Of a DNA stretch of 64,000 bases, positions 1-7,806 are shown piece after piece. Position 1 is the first letter of the stretch. Every line of letters begins with the position of its first letter. Source of the DNA: Devosia sp. FKR38 (lineage in GTDB: Bacteria; Pseudomonadota; Alphaproteobacteria; Rhizobiales; Devosiaceae); assembly GCF_005222805.1 (NCBI RefSeq), contig NZ_STGC01000002.1:695836-759835 (forward strand). The letters run 5' to 3'. The translations under genes were made by a program, and so were the position numbers. The notes beneath the pieces are model-generated. The model searched no databases. It saw only the letters and a program-made list of their open reading frames with translations, and had not been told where the DNA came from.

Positions 1-224
1 TTGTGATGTTCAACTATGTTTCGCCAGAGCACCGGTTTTGCGGCGTCAGCGGTGCGCTGATGGCCCATCTCGAGGCGGTGCTCAAGGCCGCTGGCCATGC
101 CGAAGCACGGCTGGTCAGCACCACCACCGCGCACCGATTCTATCTCGATCGTGGCTGGCACGACGACGGCCCGCCCGAGGTCGAGGGTTTTTCCACCAGC
201 TACCCGATGCGCAAGGCGCTCTAG
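1..224 (+). CDS. GNAT family N-acetyltransferase, C-terminal part only
   Basis: This is the last 73 or so residues of a gene that enters from outside the window; the reading frame is open to the left edge. The segment around YVSPEHRFCG followed by a helix and then AHRFYLDRGW fits the second half of a GNAT fold: the acetyl-CoA loop and helix, then the FYxxxGW strand-turn that closes the domain. The usual R/Q-x-x-G-x-G/A signature is degenerate here (RFCGVSG). The substrate cannot be predicted. It converges on the next acetyltransferase gene with an 8-base gap. The start codon lies upstream of the window; the GTG at position 3 is probably internal. Confidence 0.7.
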   Translation, partial: VMFNYVSPEHRFCGVSGALMAHLEAVLKAAGHAEARLVSTTTAHRFYLDRGWHDDGPPEVEGFSTSYPMRKAL

Positions 225-232
225 CCGACGGC

Positions 233-742
233 TTACAGTGCCAGCTGCAGATGCACGATGTCGTGCCAGCGGTCGAATTTGTAGCCCACGGCCTCATAGC
301 GTCCGACATGGCGGAAGCCGAATTTTTCGTGGATGGCGATGGAATTGGCGGTATCGGCGGTGATCACGGCAATCATCTGCTTGAAACCGAAGGCGCGCGA
401 TTGGGCCAGCAGTTCGGTCAGCATCAGCCTGCCGATGCCGCGGCCCTTGATGTCGGGGCGCAGGTAGATCGAATCCTCGCAGGTGAAGCGATAGGCGGCG
501 CGCGGCCGATAGAAACTGGCATAGGCATAGCCCACCGTCTCTCCGTCCAACTCGGCGATGATCAGGGGATGGCCGAGCCGCTTGAGCCCGGCGTATTTCT
601 CCGCAATGGCCTCTTCGCCGGGAACCTCGGTGTCGAAGGTGATCGCCGTCTGTTCCACATAGTACTTATAGATGGCGGTGATGGCGGGAACATCGCTCCA
701 GGCAAAGGGGCGCAGGGTGATCGCGGGCAGGGGTTCGGACAT
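233..742 (-). CDS. PAT/bar-like GNAT N-acetyltransferase
   Basis: A 169-residue single-domain GNAT. The order ITLRPFAWSDVPAI (residues 8-21), YVEQTAITFDTEVP (28-41), Y-FYRPRAAYRFTCEDSIYL (near 74-93) and the acetyl-CoA loop KGRGIGRLM (99-107) is that of the phosphinothricin or methionine-sulfoximine acetyltransferase group, which acetylates small amino compounds; that family assignment is firm, the actual substrate is not. The Met starting MSEPLP is chosen because it begins just before the conserved first strand; an upstream in-frame start at 817 would add 25 unconserved residues. It lies downstream of the Bax-inhibitor gene on the same strand, separated by about 130 bases that carry the CTTGATG array. 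Confidence 0.85.
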   Translation of the reverse strand: MSEPLPAITLRPFAWSDVPAITAIYKYYVEQTAITFDTEVPGEEAIAEKYAGLKRLGHPLIIAELDGETVGYAYASFYRPRAAYRFTCEDSIYLRPDIKGRGIGRLMLTELLAQSRAFGFKQMIAVITADTANSIAIHEKFGFRHVGRYEAVGYKFDRWHDIVHLQLAL

Positions 743-825
743 GATCTCGGCGACGGGCTCAACAGGCAAACAAAAGGACCGCAACCCTTGTAGGCTGCGG
801 TCCGGATCATCGTCCAACCAAATTG

Positions 826-874
826 CTTGATGTGTCCATCAAGGGCTCTTGATGGCCATCAAGCCGGCTTGATG
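826..874. repeat. Array of five CTTGATG/CATCAAG half-sites
   Basis: The heptamer CTTGATG occurs at 826-832, 848-854 and 868-874, and its reverse complement CATCAAG at 837-843 and 857-863. Orientation alternates, so every neighbouring pair is an inverted repeat; 848-863 is a perfect 16-base palindrome. Centre-to-centre spacing is 11, 11, 9 and 11 bases, close to one helical turn. The array lies directly after the stop codon of the Bax-inhibitor gene (same transcript direction) and upstream of the PAT-like gene. It could be a cooperative operator, a 3' RNA structure or a mobile REP-like remnant. Confidence 0.8.
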
Positions 875-875
875 C

Positions 876-1646
876 TTACTCGCGGTTGCCGAACAGGCGG
901 AGCAGCATCATGAACAGGTTGATGAAGTCGAGGTAGAGGCTCAGCGCGCCCATGATGGCGCCCTTGGCCAGCACTTCGGCGCCATAGGACTCCGAATAGC
1001 CTTCCTTGATCTTCTGCGTGTCATAGGCGGTCAGGCCGACAAAGATCAGCACGCCGACCACCGAGATGATGAATTCCATCATCGAGGACTGCATGAAGAT
1101 ATTGACCACCGAAGCGATGATCAGGCCGATCAGGCCCATCATCAGGAAGCTGCCCATCTGGGTCAGGTCCCGCTTGGTGGTGTAGCCATAAAGGCTCATG
1201 GCACCGAAGGTCGCGGCGGTGATGAAGAACACCTTGGCGATCGAAGCGTCGGTATAGACCAGGAAGATGGACGACAGCGACACGCCCATGATGGCGGCAA
1301 AGGCCCAGAACGTGGCCTGGGCGGCCGGCACGGAGAGCTTGTTGATGCCAAAGCTCAGCACCAGCACAAAAGCGAGCGGGGCGAGCATCACTACCCACTG
1401 CAGCGGGCTGGCGAACAGCAGATAGCCCCACTGGGTGAGCATGGTGCCGTTGTTCATGGTGGCAACGGCGGCGTCGGGATTGGTGGTCACGGCGGCAGCG
1501 GCGGCAAACCAGGCTGCCAGGCCGGTCACGACCAGACCGATCCCCATGTAATTGTAAACACGCAGCATGTAGCTGCGCAAACCTTCGTCAATGGCCAAGG
1601 CCGATCCGGCCCGTGCTCCGAGGGTCTGGCGGTCATATTGAGCCAA
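876..1646 (-). CDS. Bax inhibitor-1/YccA family membrane protein
   Basis: A 256-residue inner-membrane protein with about seven hydrophobic helices, starting after a short soluble N-terminus (LAQYDRQTLGARAG). The last helices carry the conserved run VGLTAYDTQKIKE typical of the Bax inhibitor-1/YccA family, proposed to be pH-sensitive calcium leak channels or to modulate membrane proteases such as FtsH. The start is taken as TTG at 1644-1646 because AAGGAA sits seven bases upstream and the Hyphomicrobiales homologs begin with this AxYDR sequence; the open frame continues 86 codons further but that part has no family similarity. The gene is divergent from thpR. Confidence 0.9.
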   Translation of the reverse strand: MAQYDRQTLGARAGSALAIDEGLRSYMLRVYNYMGIGLVVTGLAAWFAAAAAVTTNPDAAVATMNNGTMLTQWGYLLFASPLQWVVMLAPLAFVLVLSFGINKLSVPAAQATFWAFAAIMGVSLSSIFLVYTDASIAKVFFITAATFGAMSLYGYTTKRDLTQMGSFLMMGLIGLIIASVVNIFMQSSMMEFIISVVGVLIFVGLTAYDTQKIKEGYSESYGAEVLAKGAIMGALSLYLDFINLFMMLLRLFGNRE

Positions 1647-1842
1647 TTTCGGTTCCTTTCGATTATGGAGCGGTGTTTTTTTCCGCCGGTGGGCACTATC
1701 TGCCACTTGCCGATCAATATGGATGCCACTCCGGGGCTTTACAAGACGTGTTGAACCTATGCGACGAAACGACTGGCCGGTCACAATTGCTGTGCTAGGC
1801 TGAGGCGCGAATCGTGCTGATCCCGAACAGAGGAGGGCCAAA

Positions 1843-2382
1843 ATGCCCAGGCTCTTCACCGGTCTAGAGGTTCCCGAGGCGGTGGGCTTTGCCCTCTCGC
1901 TCAAGCGGGGCGGCCTGTCCGGCGCCCGCTGGATCGATACCGACAGCTATCACATAACGTTGAGGTTCATCGGCGACGTCGATCACCAGACCGCCGACGA
2001 GGTGGCCGATAGCCTGGACCGGCTGTCCAATTCGATGCGCTTTGATGTGCGGCTCACCCATCTGGGCATCTTTGGCGGCGACAAGCCGCGGGCGCTGTTT
2101 GCCGGGGTCGAGCCCAGCCCGGCGCTGAGCCAGTTGCAGGCGGCGCATGAACGGGTGCTGCAGCGGACGGGCCTGCCGGCCGAAGGGCGCAAATTCGTGC
2201 CGCACGTCACCCTGGCGCGGCTGCGCGGCACCAATGCGCTGGATGCGGCGCGCTTCATGGCCGAGGCCGGGCGCTTCGAGCCATTGCAGTTTCCGGTGGG
2301 ACGGTTCGTCTTGTTTTCCAGCCGGGATTCGGTGGGCGGCGGCCCCTATGTGGTGGAACAGAGCTATCCGCTTGCTGCGTAA
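1843..2382 (+). CDS. thpR: RNA 2',3'-cyclic phosphodiesterase (ThpR)
   Basis: A 179-residue member of the 2H phosphoesterase superfamily. Both catalytic HxT/Sx motifs are visible: HITLRF near residue 37 and HVTLARLRG near residue 125. ThpR opens 2',3'-cyclic phosphates on RNA ends to 2'-phosphates, and was first described as a 2'-5' RNA ligase. The protein begins MPRLFTGLEVPE, matching the usual MxRLFxAlxxP start, and AGAGGAGGG precedes the ATG. The last 18 coding bases before the stop are duplicated 51 bases downstream, in a hairpin-rich tail. No operon partner is obvious; the next gene is about 345 bases away. Confidence 0.92.
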   Translation: MPRLFTGLEVPEAVGFALSLKRGGLSGARWIDTDSYHITLRFIGDVDHQTADEVADSLDRLSNSMRFDVRLTHLGIFGGDKPRALFAGVEPSPALSQLQAAHERVLQRTGLPAEGRKFVPHVTLARLRGTNALDAARFMAEAGRFEPLQFPVGRFVLFSSRDSVGGGPYVVEQSYPLAA

Positions 2383-2520
2383 GCTGAGCTATCGGCCTGT
2401 CGGCCGAAGCTGAGCTATCCGCTTGCTGCCTGAGGCACGTCCGGTCACGGGTGAGCGATCGGCTAACGCCGACACCGGGCGATCGGCTGACGCCGACGCT
2501 GCGATCGGCCTGTCGGCCGA
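2361..2520. repeat. Duplicated thpR tail and short-hairpin array
   Basis: An 18-base segment at 2361-2378 (the thpR 3' end) recurs exactly at 2412-2429, and AAGCTGAGCTAT recurs at 2381 and 2407. Interleaved are four small hairpins with tetraloops: 2392-2407 and 2505-2520 (both TCGGCC-TGTC-GGCCGA), 2459-2472 (TCGGC-TAAC-GCCGA) and 2483-2496 (TCGGC-TGAC-GCCGA). The stems are conserved while loops vary, which suggests an expanding REP-like element or a terminator cluster behind thpR. Confidence 0.8.
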
Positions 2521-2727
2521 CGCTGATGTTAGGGCTATTTTAACCCTGACAGCGCAAACCGGAGGCCACATGGCCAGGGCCGCCAAAATGCCGCCGTGAT
2601 TGATCTGCTATTGATGCAAAATCAATCTTATGCGGCGGCATTTGACACCTTGGTAACCATGTTGGGGGCACACTTGGCGGGCAGTTCCCCCTGGCAGCGG
2701 ACCTTCAAGATGAGGAAGAGATTGGCG
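2521..2727. other. Intergenic stretch between thpR hairpins and first IalB gene
   Basis: Together with the hairpin array this makes a gap of about 345 bases between thpR and the next gene. The remaining 200 bases hold no convincing ORF. They include a somewhat AT-richer segment near 2598-2660 that probably carries the promoter of the secreted protein downstream, but I could not fix -35 and -10 hexamers with confidence. Confidence 0.4.
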
Positions 2728-3249
2728 ATGACGATGAAATCCGGCAGTCTGGTTGTTGGGCTCGCGTTGGGCGCGATGATCGCCCTGGCCCCTGCCGCAC
2801 AGGCACAGCAGGCCACCGAACTGGGCACGTTCAATGCCTGGACCGCCTGGTCGGCGACTGATGCGAGCGGGTTGATCTGCTATATCTCGGCGACCCCGCA
2901 GAGCAGTGAACCGGCGGGCGCCAATCGCGACCCGATCCATTTCATGATCATCCACCGCAAGGGCATGGGCACCAAGAACGAGGTGCAGACCATCATCGGC
3001 TACCCGTTCAACAGCACCGATGCCAAGGCCAGCGCCTCCATTGATGGCAAGGCCTATCCCATGGTCACCGAAGGCTCGGCCGCCTGGCTGGCCTCGACGG
3101 GCGACGAGGGCGGGTTCGTGCAGGCCTTCAAGGCTGGCACCAAGCTGCAGGTCAAGGGCACCAGCCAGCGTGGCACCAATACCACCGACAGCTATTCGCT
3201 GAGTGGGGCCACGGCGGCGATGAACGCCATCGACGCGGCCTGTAAATAA
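2728..3249 (+). CDS. Invasion-associated locus B (IalB) family secreted protein
   Basis: A 173-residue exported protein. A signal peptide is clear (SLVVGLALGAMIALAPAAQA, cut before QQATEL). The mature part shows the IalB-family pattern: an aromatic pair (FNAWTAW), a first Cys in GLICYISATP, NEVQTIIGYPF, the IDGKAYPM strand, a GTKLQVKGTSQRGT segment and DSYSLSGATAAMNAIDAAC with the partner Cys at the very end. IalB is linked to erythrocyte invasion in Bartonella, but free-living Hyphomicrobiales carry many paralogs of unknown periplasmic role. ATG at 2728 is preferred because AGGAAGAG sits eight bases upstream; starts at 2710 or 2734 are possible. Confidence 0.85.
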   Translation: MTMKSGSLVVGLALGAMIALAPAAQAQQATELGTFNAWTAWSATDASGLICYISATPQSSEPAGANRDPIHFMIIHRKGMGTKNEVQTIIGYPFNSTDAKASASIDGKAYPMVTEGSAAWLASTGDEGGFVQAFKAGTKLQVKGTSQRGTNTTDSYSLSGATAAMNAIDAACK

Positions 3250-3341
3250 GCCGTCATTGCGGGTTGCCCCCGGCGGGCAATCCGCCATAACTGGGCGCTG
3301 GGCCGACCGGTCCGTCGTCTAAATCCGATGCCGAGGCCCTG

Positions 3342-3845
3342 ATGACCAAGTTCGCCGTCGCGCTAGCCCTTGTTGCCGGCCTGATGTCCCCCGTTGCGGC
3401 CCAGGCCCAGCAGGTGCGTCTGCTGGGCGAGCATCGCGCCTGGTCGAGCTATAGCGCCAATGACAGCACGGGCACGGTCTGCTTTGCCATGACCAAGCCG
3501 GAAAGCGTGGTGCCCACGCCCGATGGCTATACCCAGGCCTATATCTATGTGACCAAGCGCCCGGCCGAGAATATCGATGCCGAGTTCAACCTGGTCGCTG
3601 GCTTCTCCTTCCAGCCCGACAGCAAGGCCACCGTCAATGTGAGCGGGCAGGTGTTCAACCTGTTCACCCAGAATGACGCCGCCTGGCTTGACGATGCCGG
3701 CCAGGCTGCAACGCTGGCCGCAGCCATCCGGGCCGGCTCGAGCATGACGGTGGAGGGCGTGACCGCCGGTGGCATCAAGGTCACCCAGTCCTATTCGCTC
3801 TCGGGCGCCACGGCCGCGCAACAGTCCATCGCCTCGGGCTGCTAG
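3342..3845 (+). CDS. Second IalB-family secreted protein (tandem paralog)
   Basis: A 167-residue protein with signal peptide (MTKFAVALALVAGLMSPVAAQA) and the same architecture as its upstream neighbour: HRAWSSYS, Cys in GTVCFAMTKP, NLVAGFSFQPDSKATV, AAWLDD, and a terminal YSLSGATAAQQSIASGC ending on the second Cys. It is clearly homologous but well diverged, so the tandem duplication is old. The two genes are 92 bases apart on the same strand and may be co-transcribed. A periplasmic location is expected, with a disulfide probably joining the early and the terminal cysteines. No function can be assigned beyond the family. Confidence 0.85.
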   Translation: MTKFAVALALVAGLMSPVAAQAQQVRLLGEHRAWSSYSANDSTGTVCFAMTKPESVVPTPDGYTQAYIYVTKRPAENIDAEFNLVAGFSFQPDSKATVNVSGQVFNLFTQNDAAWLDDAGQAATLAAAIRAGSSMTVEGVTAGGIKVTQSYSLSGATAAQQSIASGC

Positions 3846-3987
3846 GCGTTTCCCGCCCGTCATGCTGCTCCGGCGGGTGACGCAAGGCCGCCTCCCGCTG
3901 GCGTGACTTTGATAATTGTCGCCGGCTATGCTATGGCGCGCGGACTTTCCTGCATTGTTGCCCCTTTGAAGGGATCCCTGGCCTGCC

Positions 3988-5196
3988 ATGAGCATCGCGC
4001 TGAACCTTGACCATTCGACCGCAGTCCGCCCGGCTGTCGCCAGCCGTCCGTCGCTGATCGGCCTGAGCAAGCCGGCGCTGGCCGAAGCCCTGACCACGGC
4101 CGGTATCGCCAGCGACAAGGAGGCGCGCATGCGCGCCAGCCAGCTGTGGAACTGGCTTTATGTCAATGGCACCACTGACTTCGAGCGCATGACCAATGTG
4201 GCCAAGCCGGTGCGCCAGAAGCTCAGCGATGCCTTCAATCTCGATCGTCCCGAGATCGTCTCCGAGCAGGTGTCGAGCGACGGCACGCGCAAATGGCTGT
4301 TCCGCTTCCGCGATCCGGCCAATCCTAACTATCCGCCGGTCGAGGTCGAAACCGTCTATATCCCCGAGGAAGACCGCGGCACGCTCTGCGTCTCCTCGCA
4401 GGTGGGCTGCACGCTGACCTGCTCGTTCTGCCACACCGGCACGCAGAAGCTGGTGCGCAATCTCACCGCCGGCGAAATCCTGGGCCAGATCCTGATGGCG
4501 CGTGAACGGCTGGGCGATTTCCCTGGCGGCACGCGGCCGGACGATGGGGGCCTGGTGCCGCATGGCGATACCCGCGCCATCACCAATATCGTGATGATGG
4601 GCATGGGCGAGCCGCTCTACAATTACGAGAACGTCAAGCAGGCGCTGCTGATTGCCTCGGCGGGCGACGGCATGAGCCTGTCCAAGCGCCGCATTACCCT
4701 TTCCACATCGGGCGTGGTGCCCTTCATCGAGCCGACCGGCCGCGAGATCGATGTCATGCTGGCCATTTCGCTGCATGCCACCAATAATGATCTGCGCGAC
4801 GTGCTGGTGCCGATCAACAAGAAGTGGCCGCTCGAAGAGCTGCTGGAAGCCTGCCGCAATTATCCCGGCCTCTCCAATGCCCGCCGCATTACGTTCGAAT
4901 ACGTGATGCTCGATGGCATCAATGACAGCGATGCCGAGGCGCGCGAACTGGTGCGGCTGCTGGCCGGCATTCCGGCCAAGATCAACCTGATCCCGTTCAA
5001 TCCCTGGCCGGGCGCCAATTACGGCACCTCGCCCTCGAGCCGCATCGAGCGCTTTGCCGATATTGTCAACAAGGCCGGTTATGCCAGTCCGGTGCGGACC
5101 CCACGCGGTCGCGACATCTTTGCCGCCTGCGGCCAGCTCAAAAGCGAGAGCGAGAGGCTAAGCAAGAAGGACAGGGACGCCCTGGCGGGGGTGTGA
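3988..5196 (+). CDS. rlmN: 23S rRNA (adenine-2503-C2)-methyltransferase RlmN
   Basis: A 402-residue radical-SAM enzyme that methylates C2 of A2503 in 23S rRNA and A37 in some tRNAs. The 4Fe-4S motif CTLTCSFC is present, preceded by [11 protein letters not shown], and the C-terminal catalytic Cys lies in [11 protein letters not shown] near the end, as required for the RlmN mechanism. [14 protein letters not shown] and RRITLSTSG are further family landmarks. The ATG at 3988 is preceded by GAAGGGA. The stop codon overlaps the start of the DUF2971 gene (TGATG), so that gene is probably translated by coupling to rlmN. Confidence 0.97.
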   Translation: MSIALNLDHSTAVRPAVASRPSLIGLSKPALAEALTTAGIASDKEARMRASQLWNWLYVNGTTDFERMTNVAKPVRQKLSDAFNLDRPEIVSEQVSSDGTRKWLFRFRDPANPNYPPVEVETVYIPEEDRGTLCVSSQVGCTLTCSFCHTGTQKLVRNLTAGEILGQILMARERLGDFPGGTRPDDGGLVPHGDTRAITNIVMMGMGEPLYNYENVKQALLIASAGDGMSLSKRRITLSTSGVVPFIEPTGREIDVMLAISLHATNNDLRDVLVPINKKWPLEELLEACRNYPGLSNARRITFEYVMLDGINDSDAEARELVRLLAGIPAKINLIPFNPWPGANYGTSPSSRIERFADIVNKAGYASPVRTPRGRDIFAACGQLKSESERLSKKDRDALAGV

Positions 5197-6122
5197 TGAC
5201 GAAGGACACCGTCTTTCACTATACCACCGTCGAATCTGCCTTGAAGATCATCGATAGCGGCAAGATTTTCGCGAGTCACATAAGGTTTCTGAACGACAGT
5301 CTCGAGTTTGATTTTGCCAGAGATATGGCTGTTTCGGTGATCAATAATCGGGCAGACGAAGAACTGAAGTATGTCCAAGGCCTCGAGCCAAGACCCTTCG
5401 AGAATGGAGCCGTTCTCGTAGATGCAATTACCCAGCCCCTGGAAAAGCTGTCGCCGATATATGTTGCTTGTTTCACAAAGCCCGGCGACGATTACGCCAG
5501 GCTGCATGGGGTTCTAAGCCTCTGGCGAGGTTATGGAAGTCGAGGCGTTGCCCTCGTTTTCGACCAAGAGCAATTGGTCAAAGCGACAGCTGCAGATCGT
5601 GAAGTAGCTAGGTATGCAGATATCTGGCACCGCAGCGTCGCCTATATGAGGCCGGGTCAACGACCAACTGGACCAACCAAGCGGCTCTTTAGCAATTTGG
5701 CCGACTTGACCCCTTGGGCAATTTCGGTCGACGCCAAAAGCGCCGGGTTGGTCTATCCCTTGGATAGGATAAAGTCAGCGCCCATAGATCATCTTGACGA
5801 CATTGTGGGCGTGTTCTGTTTCATCAAACATGCCTCGTTCAAAGAAGAAGCTGAATTCAGAATTGCTGCAGCAGCGATCGTGGATACCCACCCCAGATCG
5901 CTTTTGCCTGTAAAGGAAGTTCGCGCCAGATACGCGAATGGAGCAGTCGTGCCATACATTGAGTTGCCGTTCTGCACCCCCGAGACTAGCGCTCTAAAAG
6001 GGATATTGGTGGGCCCATCTGCTCATCAAGAGCGAATTGCCTCTTCCTTGCGGGAGTATTTCCGGATCAAGAAAATGGCGATTCAAGTCTCGTGTTCCGA
6101 AATTCCATTCGTTACAGTTTAG
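5196..6122 (+). CDS. DUF2971 domain protein, atypical composition
   Basis: A 308-residue protein resembling DUF2971: the N-terminal FHYTTVESALKIIDSGKIF followed by ASHIRFLNDSLEF, the central LSLWRGYGSRGVALVFD and a late FKEEAEFRI. The early H-Y-T-x(9)-I-x(3)-G and N-D-x-x-E pattern recalls proteins with an ADP-ribosyltransferase-like fold, but that link is my inference. Function is unknown. The base composition (near 50% GC, with many AT-ending codons) is clearly lower than its neighbours and suggests recent acquisition. It is fused by a TGATG overlap to rlmN upstream and meets rlmJ tail to tail with one base between stops, so it sits exactly between two 23S rRNA methyltransferase genes. No partner antitoxin or second accessory gene is visible. 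Confidence 0.75.
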   Translation: MTKDTVFHYTTVESALKIIDSGKIFASHIRFLNDSLEFDFARDMAVSVINNRADEELKYVQGLEPRPFENGAVLVDAITQPLEKLSPIYVACFTKPGDDYARLHGVLSLWRGYGSRGVALVFDQEQLVKATAADREVARYADIWHRSVAYMRPGQRPTGPTKRLFSNLADLTPWAISVDAKSAGLVYPLDRIKSAPIDHLDDIVGVFCFIKHASFKEEAEFRIAAAAIVDTHPRSLLPVKEVRARYANGAVVPYIELPFCTPETSALKGILVGPSAHQERIASSLREYFRIKKMAIQVSCSEIPFVTV

Positions 6123-6123
6123 G

Positions 6124-6972
6124 CTACTCCCCCGCCACCCAGTCCATGCGCCATTGACCGCGGCCATCTTCGCCCAGCACCTTGGCGAGTTCAGGCAACA
6201 GGATGGCCATGTCGGCTTCCAGCGCGTAGGGCGGGTTGACCACGATCATGCCGGTGCCAAACAGGCGCGGCGGGGTGGCCGGGGCGCGGATGGTCAGCTC
6301 GATGCGCAGCACCTTGGCAATGGCGGTGCGCTTGAGGTCGGCGATGAAGGCCTCGGTCTGGGCCGGGTCCTTGATGGGATACCACAGCGCATAGATGCCG
6401 CCGGGCCAGCGCTGGTGCGCCTTGGCGAGAGCGGCCACCATATGGGCAAATTCGCCCTTTTCCTCAAAGGGCGGATCGATCAGCACCAGGCCGCGCTTTT
6501 CCTTGGGCGGCAGGAAACTGCCCAGCGCCGCCCAGCCATCGAGATGGGTGGCGCGCGCCTGGATGTCACCGGCCAGGTTCTCGCGCAGGGCGGCGGCATC
6601 TTCGGGATGCAGTTCCAGGGCAAACAGGCGATCCTGCTCGCGCAGCAGCTGGCGGGCGATCAGCGGCGAGCCGGGATAAAAGCGCAGCTCGCCATCGGGA
6701 TTGCGGCTGCGCACCGCTTCGATATAGGGCGCAGCCAGTTCGGCCGCCGGCGCCGGCAGGTCGTGGGTAAACAGCCGCCCGATGCCATCGATCCATTCGC
6801 CGGTGCGGCCGGCTTCATCGCCCGAGAGATCGTAGAGCCCCACCCCGGCATGGGTATCGATGACGCGAAAGGCCGCCGGCTTGCGCTGCAGATAGGCCAT
6901 GATGCGGACGAGGATCAGGTGCTTGACCACATCGGCAAAATTGCCGGCGTGGAAGATGTGTCGATAGTTCAT
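6124..6972 (-). CDS. rlmJ: 23S rRNA (adenine-2030-N6)-methyltransferase RlmJ
   Basis: A 282-residue SAM-dependent methyltransferase. The start MNYRHIFHAGNFADVVKH is the diagnostic RlmJ N-terminus, followed by the SAM loop FRVIDTHAGVGLYDL and the catalytic motif LIDPPFE (the family's DPPY/F). RlmJ methylates N6 of A2030 in 23S rRNA before ribosome assembly. An upstream Met at 7017 would add 15 residues absent from the family. It faces the DUF2971 gene and is downstream of the LysE-type gene on the same strand. Confidence 0.95.
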   Translation of the reverse strand: MNYRHIFHAGNFADVVKHLILVRIMAYLQRKPAAFRVIDTHAGVGLYDLSGDEAGRTGEWIDGIGRLFTHDLPAPAAELAAPYIEAVRSRNPDGELRFYPGSPLIARQLLREQDRLFALELHPEDAAALRENLAGDIQARATHLDGWAALGSFLPPKEKRGLVLIDPPFEEKGEFAHMVAALAKAHQRWPGGIYALWYPIKDPAQTEAFIADLKRTAIAKVLRIELTIRAPATPPRLFGTGMIVVNPPYALEADMAILLPELAKVLGEDGRGQWRMDWVAGE

Positions 6973-7050
6973 CGCGACCCACCGGGGCAAATCGCGCCGG
7001 TGGCGCGATTTGAGCAATGAACGCCCTGAGCCATGCGAAGGGCCATGATC

Positions 7051-7698
7051 CTACTTCCGCCCTTCCGCCAGAAGAATGGTGGCGGCAAAGGCCATGAACA
7101 CGGCGGCAAAGCTCCAGTTCAGCGCCCTGGACACCCAGGGATTGTCGCGCAGCGTGGTGGTCAGCCATTCGGCCGCCAGCACGATGGCGATGACGATGGG
7201 CAGCGAGACCACGACGAATTCGACGCCCAGGAACAGCAGCTTGCCGGCCGCCGCCGGATCATGGGCGGAGACGAACTGGGGCAGGAAGGTCACAAAGAAC
7301 AGGGCGACCTTGGGATTGGTGAGGTTGATGCCCAGCCCGGTCATATAGCTCTGCAGAAAGCTTGGCTGCCGCCCGGCGGCGCGATTGACCAACAGGCCCC
7401 CGCCCTCGCGGATGGCCTGGATGGCCAGCCACACCAGATAGAGCGCCCCAACGATCTTGAGCGCCCAGAAGGCGGCCGGCGCCGCCACGATCAGCACGGA
7501 AATGCCGAAGGCAACGAGGCTTGTGTGCACCGCAATGCCGGTCAGCGCGCCCAGAACCGTGGCCATGCCATGGACGCGGCCGAAATTGATGGTGCGGGAG
7601 ACAAACAGCGCCATATCGGGGCCGGGCGTGATGGCCAGAACGAAGCCGGCCAGGGCAAAGGTCAGGATGACAGAGACGTCAGGAACGAAGGCGGGCAT
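7051..7698 (-). CDS. LysE/RhtB family amino-acid exporter
   Basis: A 215-residue membrane protein with about six hydrophobic helices. The N-terminal VILTFALAGFVLAITPGPDM carries the LysE-family TPGP motif, and GLGINLTNPKVALFFVTFLPQF is the conserved central loop. These proteins export amino acids (Lys/Arg, homoserine, threonine or similar); the cargo cannot be told from sequence. Start chosen at MPAFVPDV; the open frame upstream lacks similarity. It is divergent from argG with a gap of about 108 bases that should hold both promoters. Confidence 0.9.
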   Translation of the reverse strand: MPAFVPDVSVILTFALAGFVLAITPGPDMALFVSRTINFGRVHGMATVLGALTGIAVHTSLVAFGISVLIVAAPAAFWALKIVGALYLVWLAIQAIREGGGLLVNRAAGRQPSFLQSYMTGLGINLTNPKVALFFVTFLPQFVSAHDPAAAGKLLFLGVEFVVVSLPIVIAIVLAAEWLTTTLRDNPWVSRALNWSFAAVFMAFAATILLAEGRK

Positions 7699-7806
7699 GA
7701 TGAACTCAAGAATCTGCGCGCCGACAATTGCACGCGCGCCTGCACCTGAATAGGGTGCGCCAAATTTCCGGCCCCCTGCGGCCACCCATCACTGCGACGG
7801 CGAACC

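Noticed and set aside
2361..2520. Possible CRISPR array
   Set aside because: Repeat units are only 14-18 bases, irregularly spaced, without unique spacers of constant length, and no cas gene is present.
5196..7017. Genomic island around the DUF2971 gene
   Set aside because: Only one gene is atypical; rlmN and rlmJ on both sides are core genes and no integrase, tRNA end or attachment repeat flanks it.
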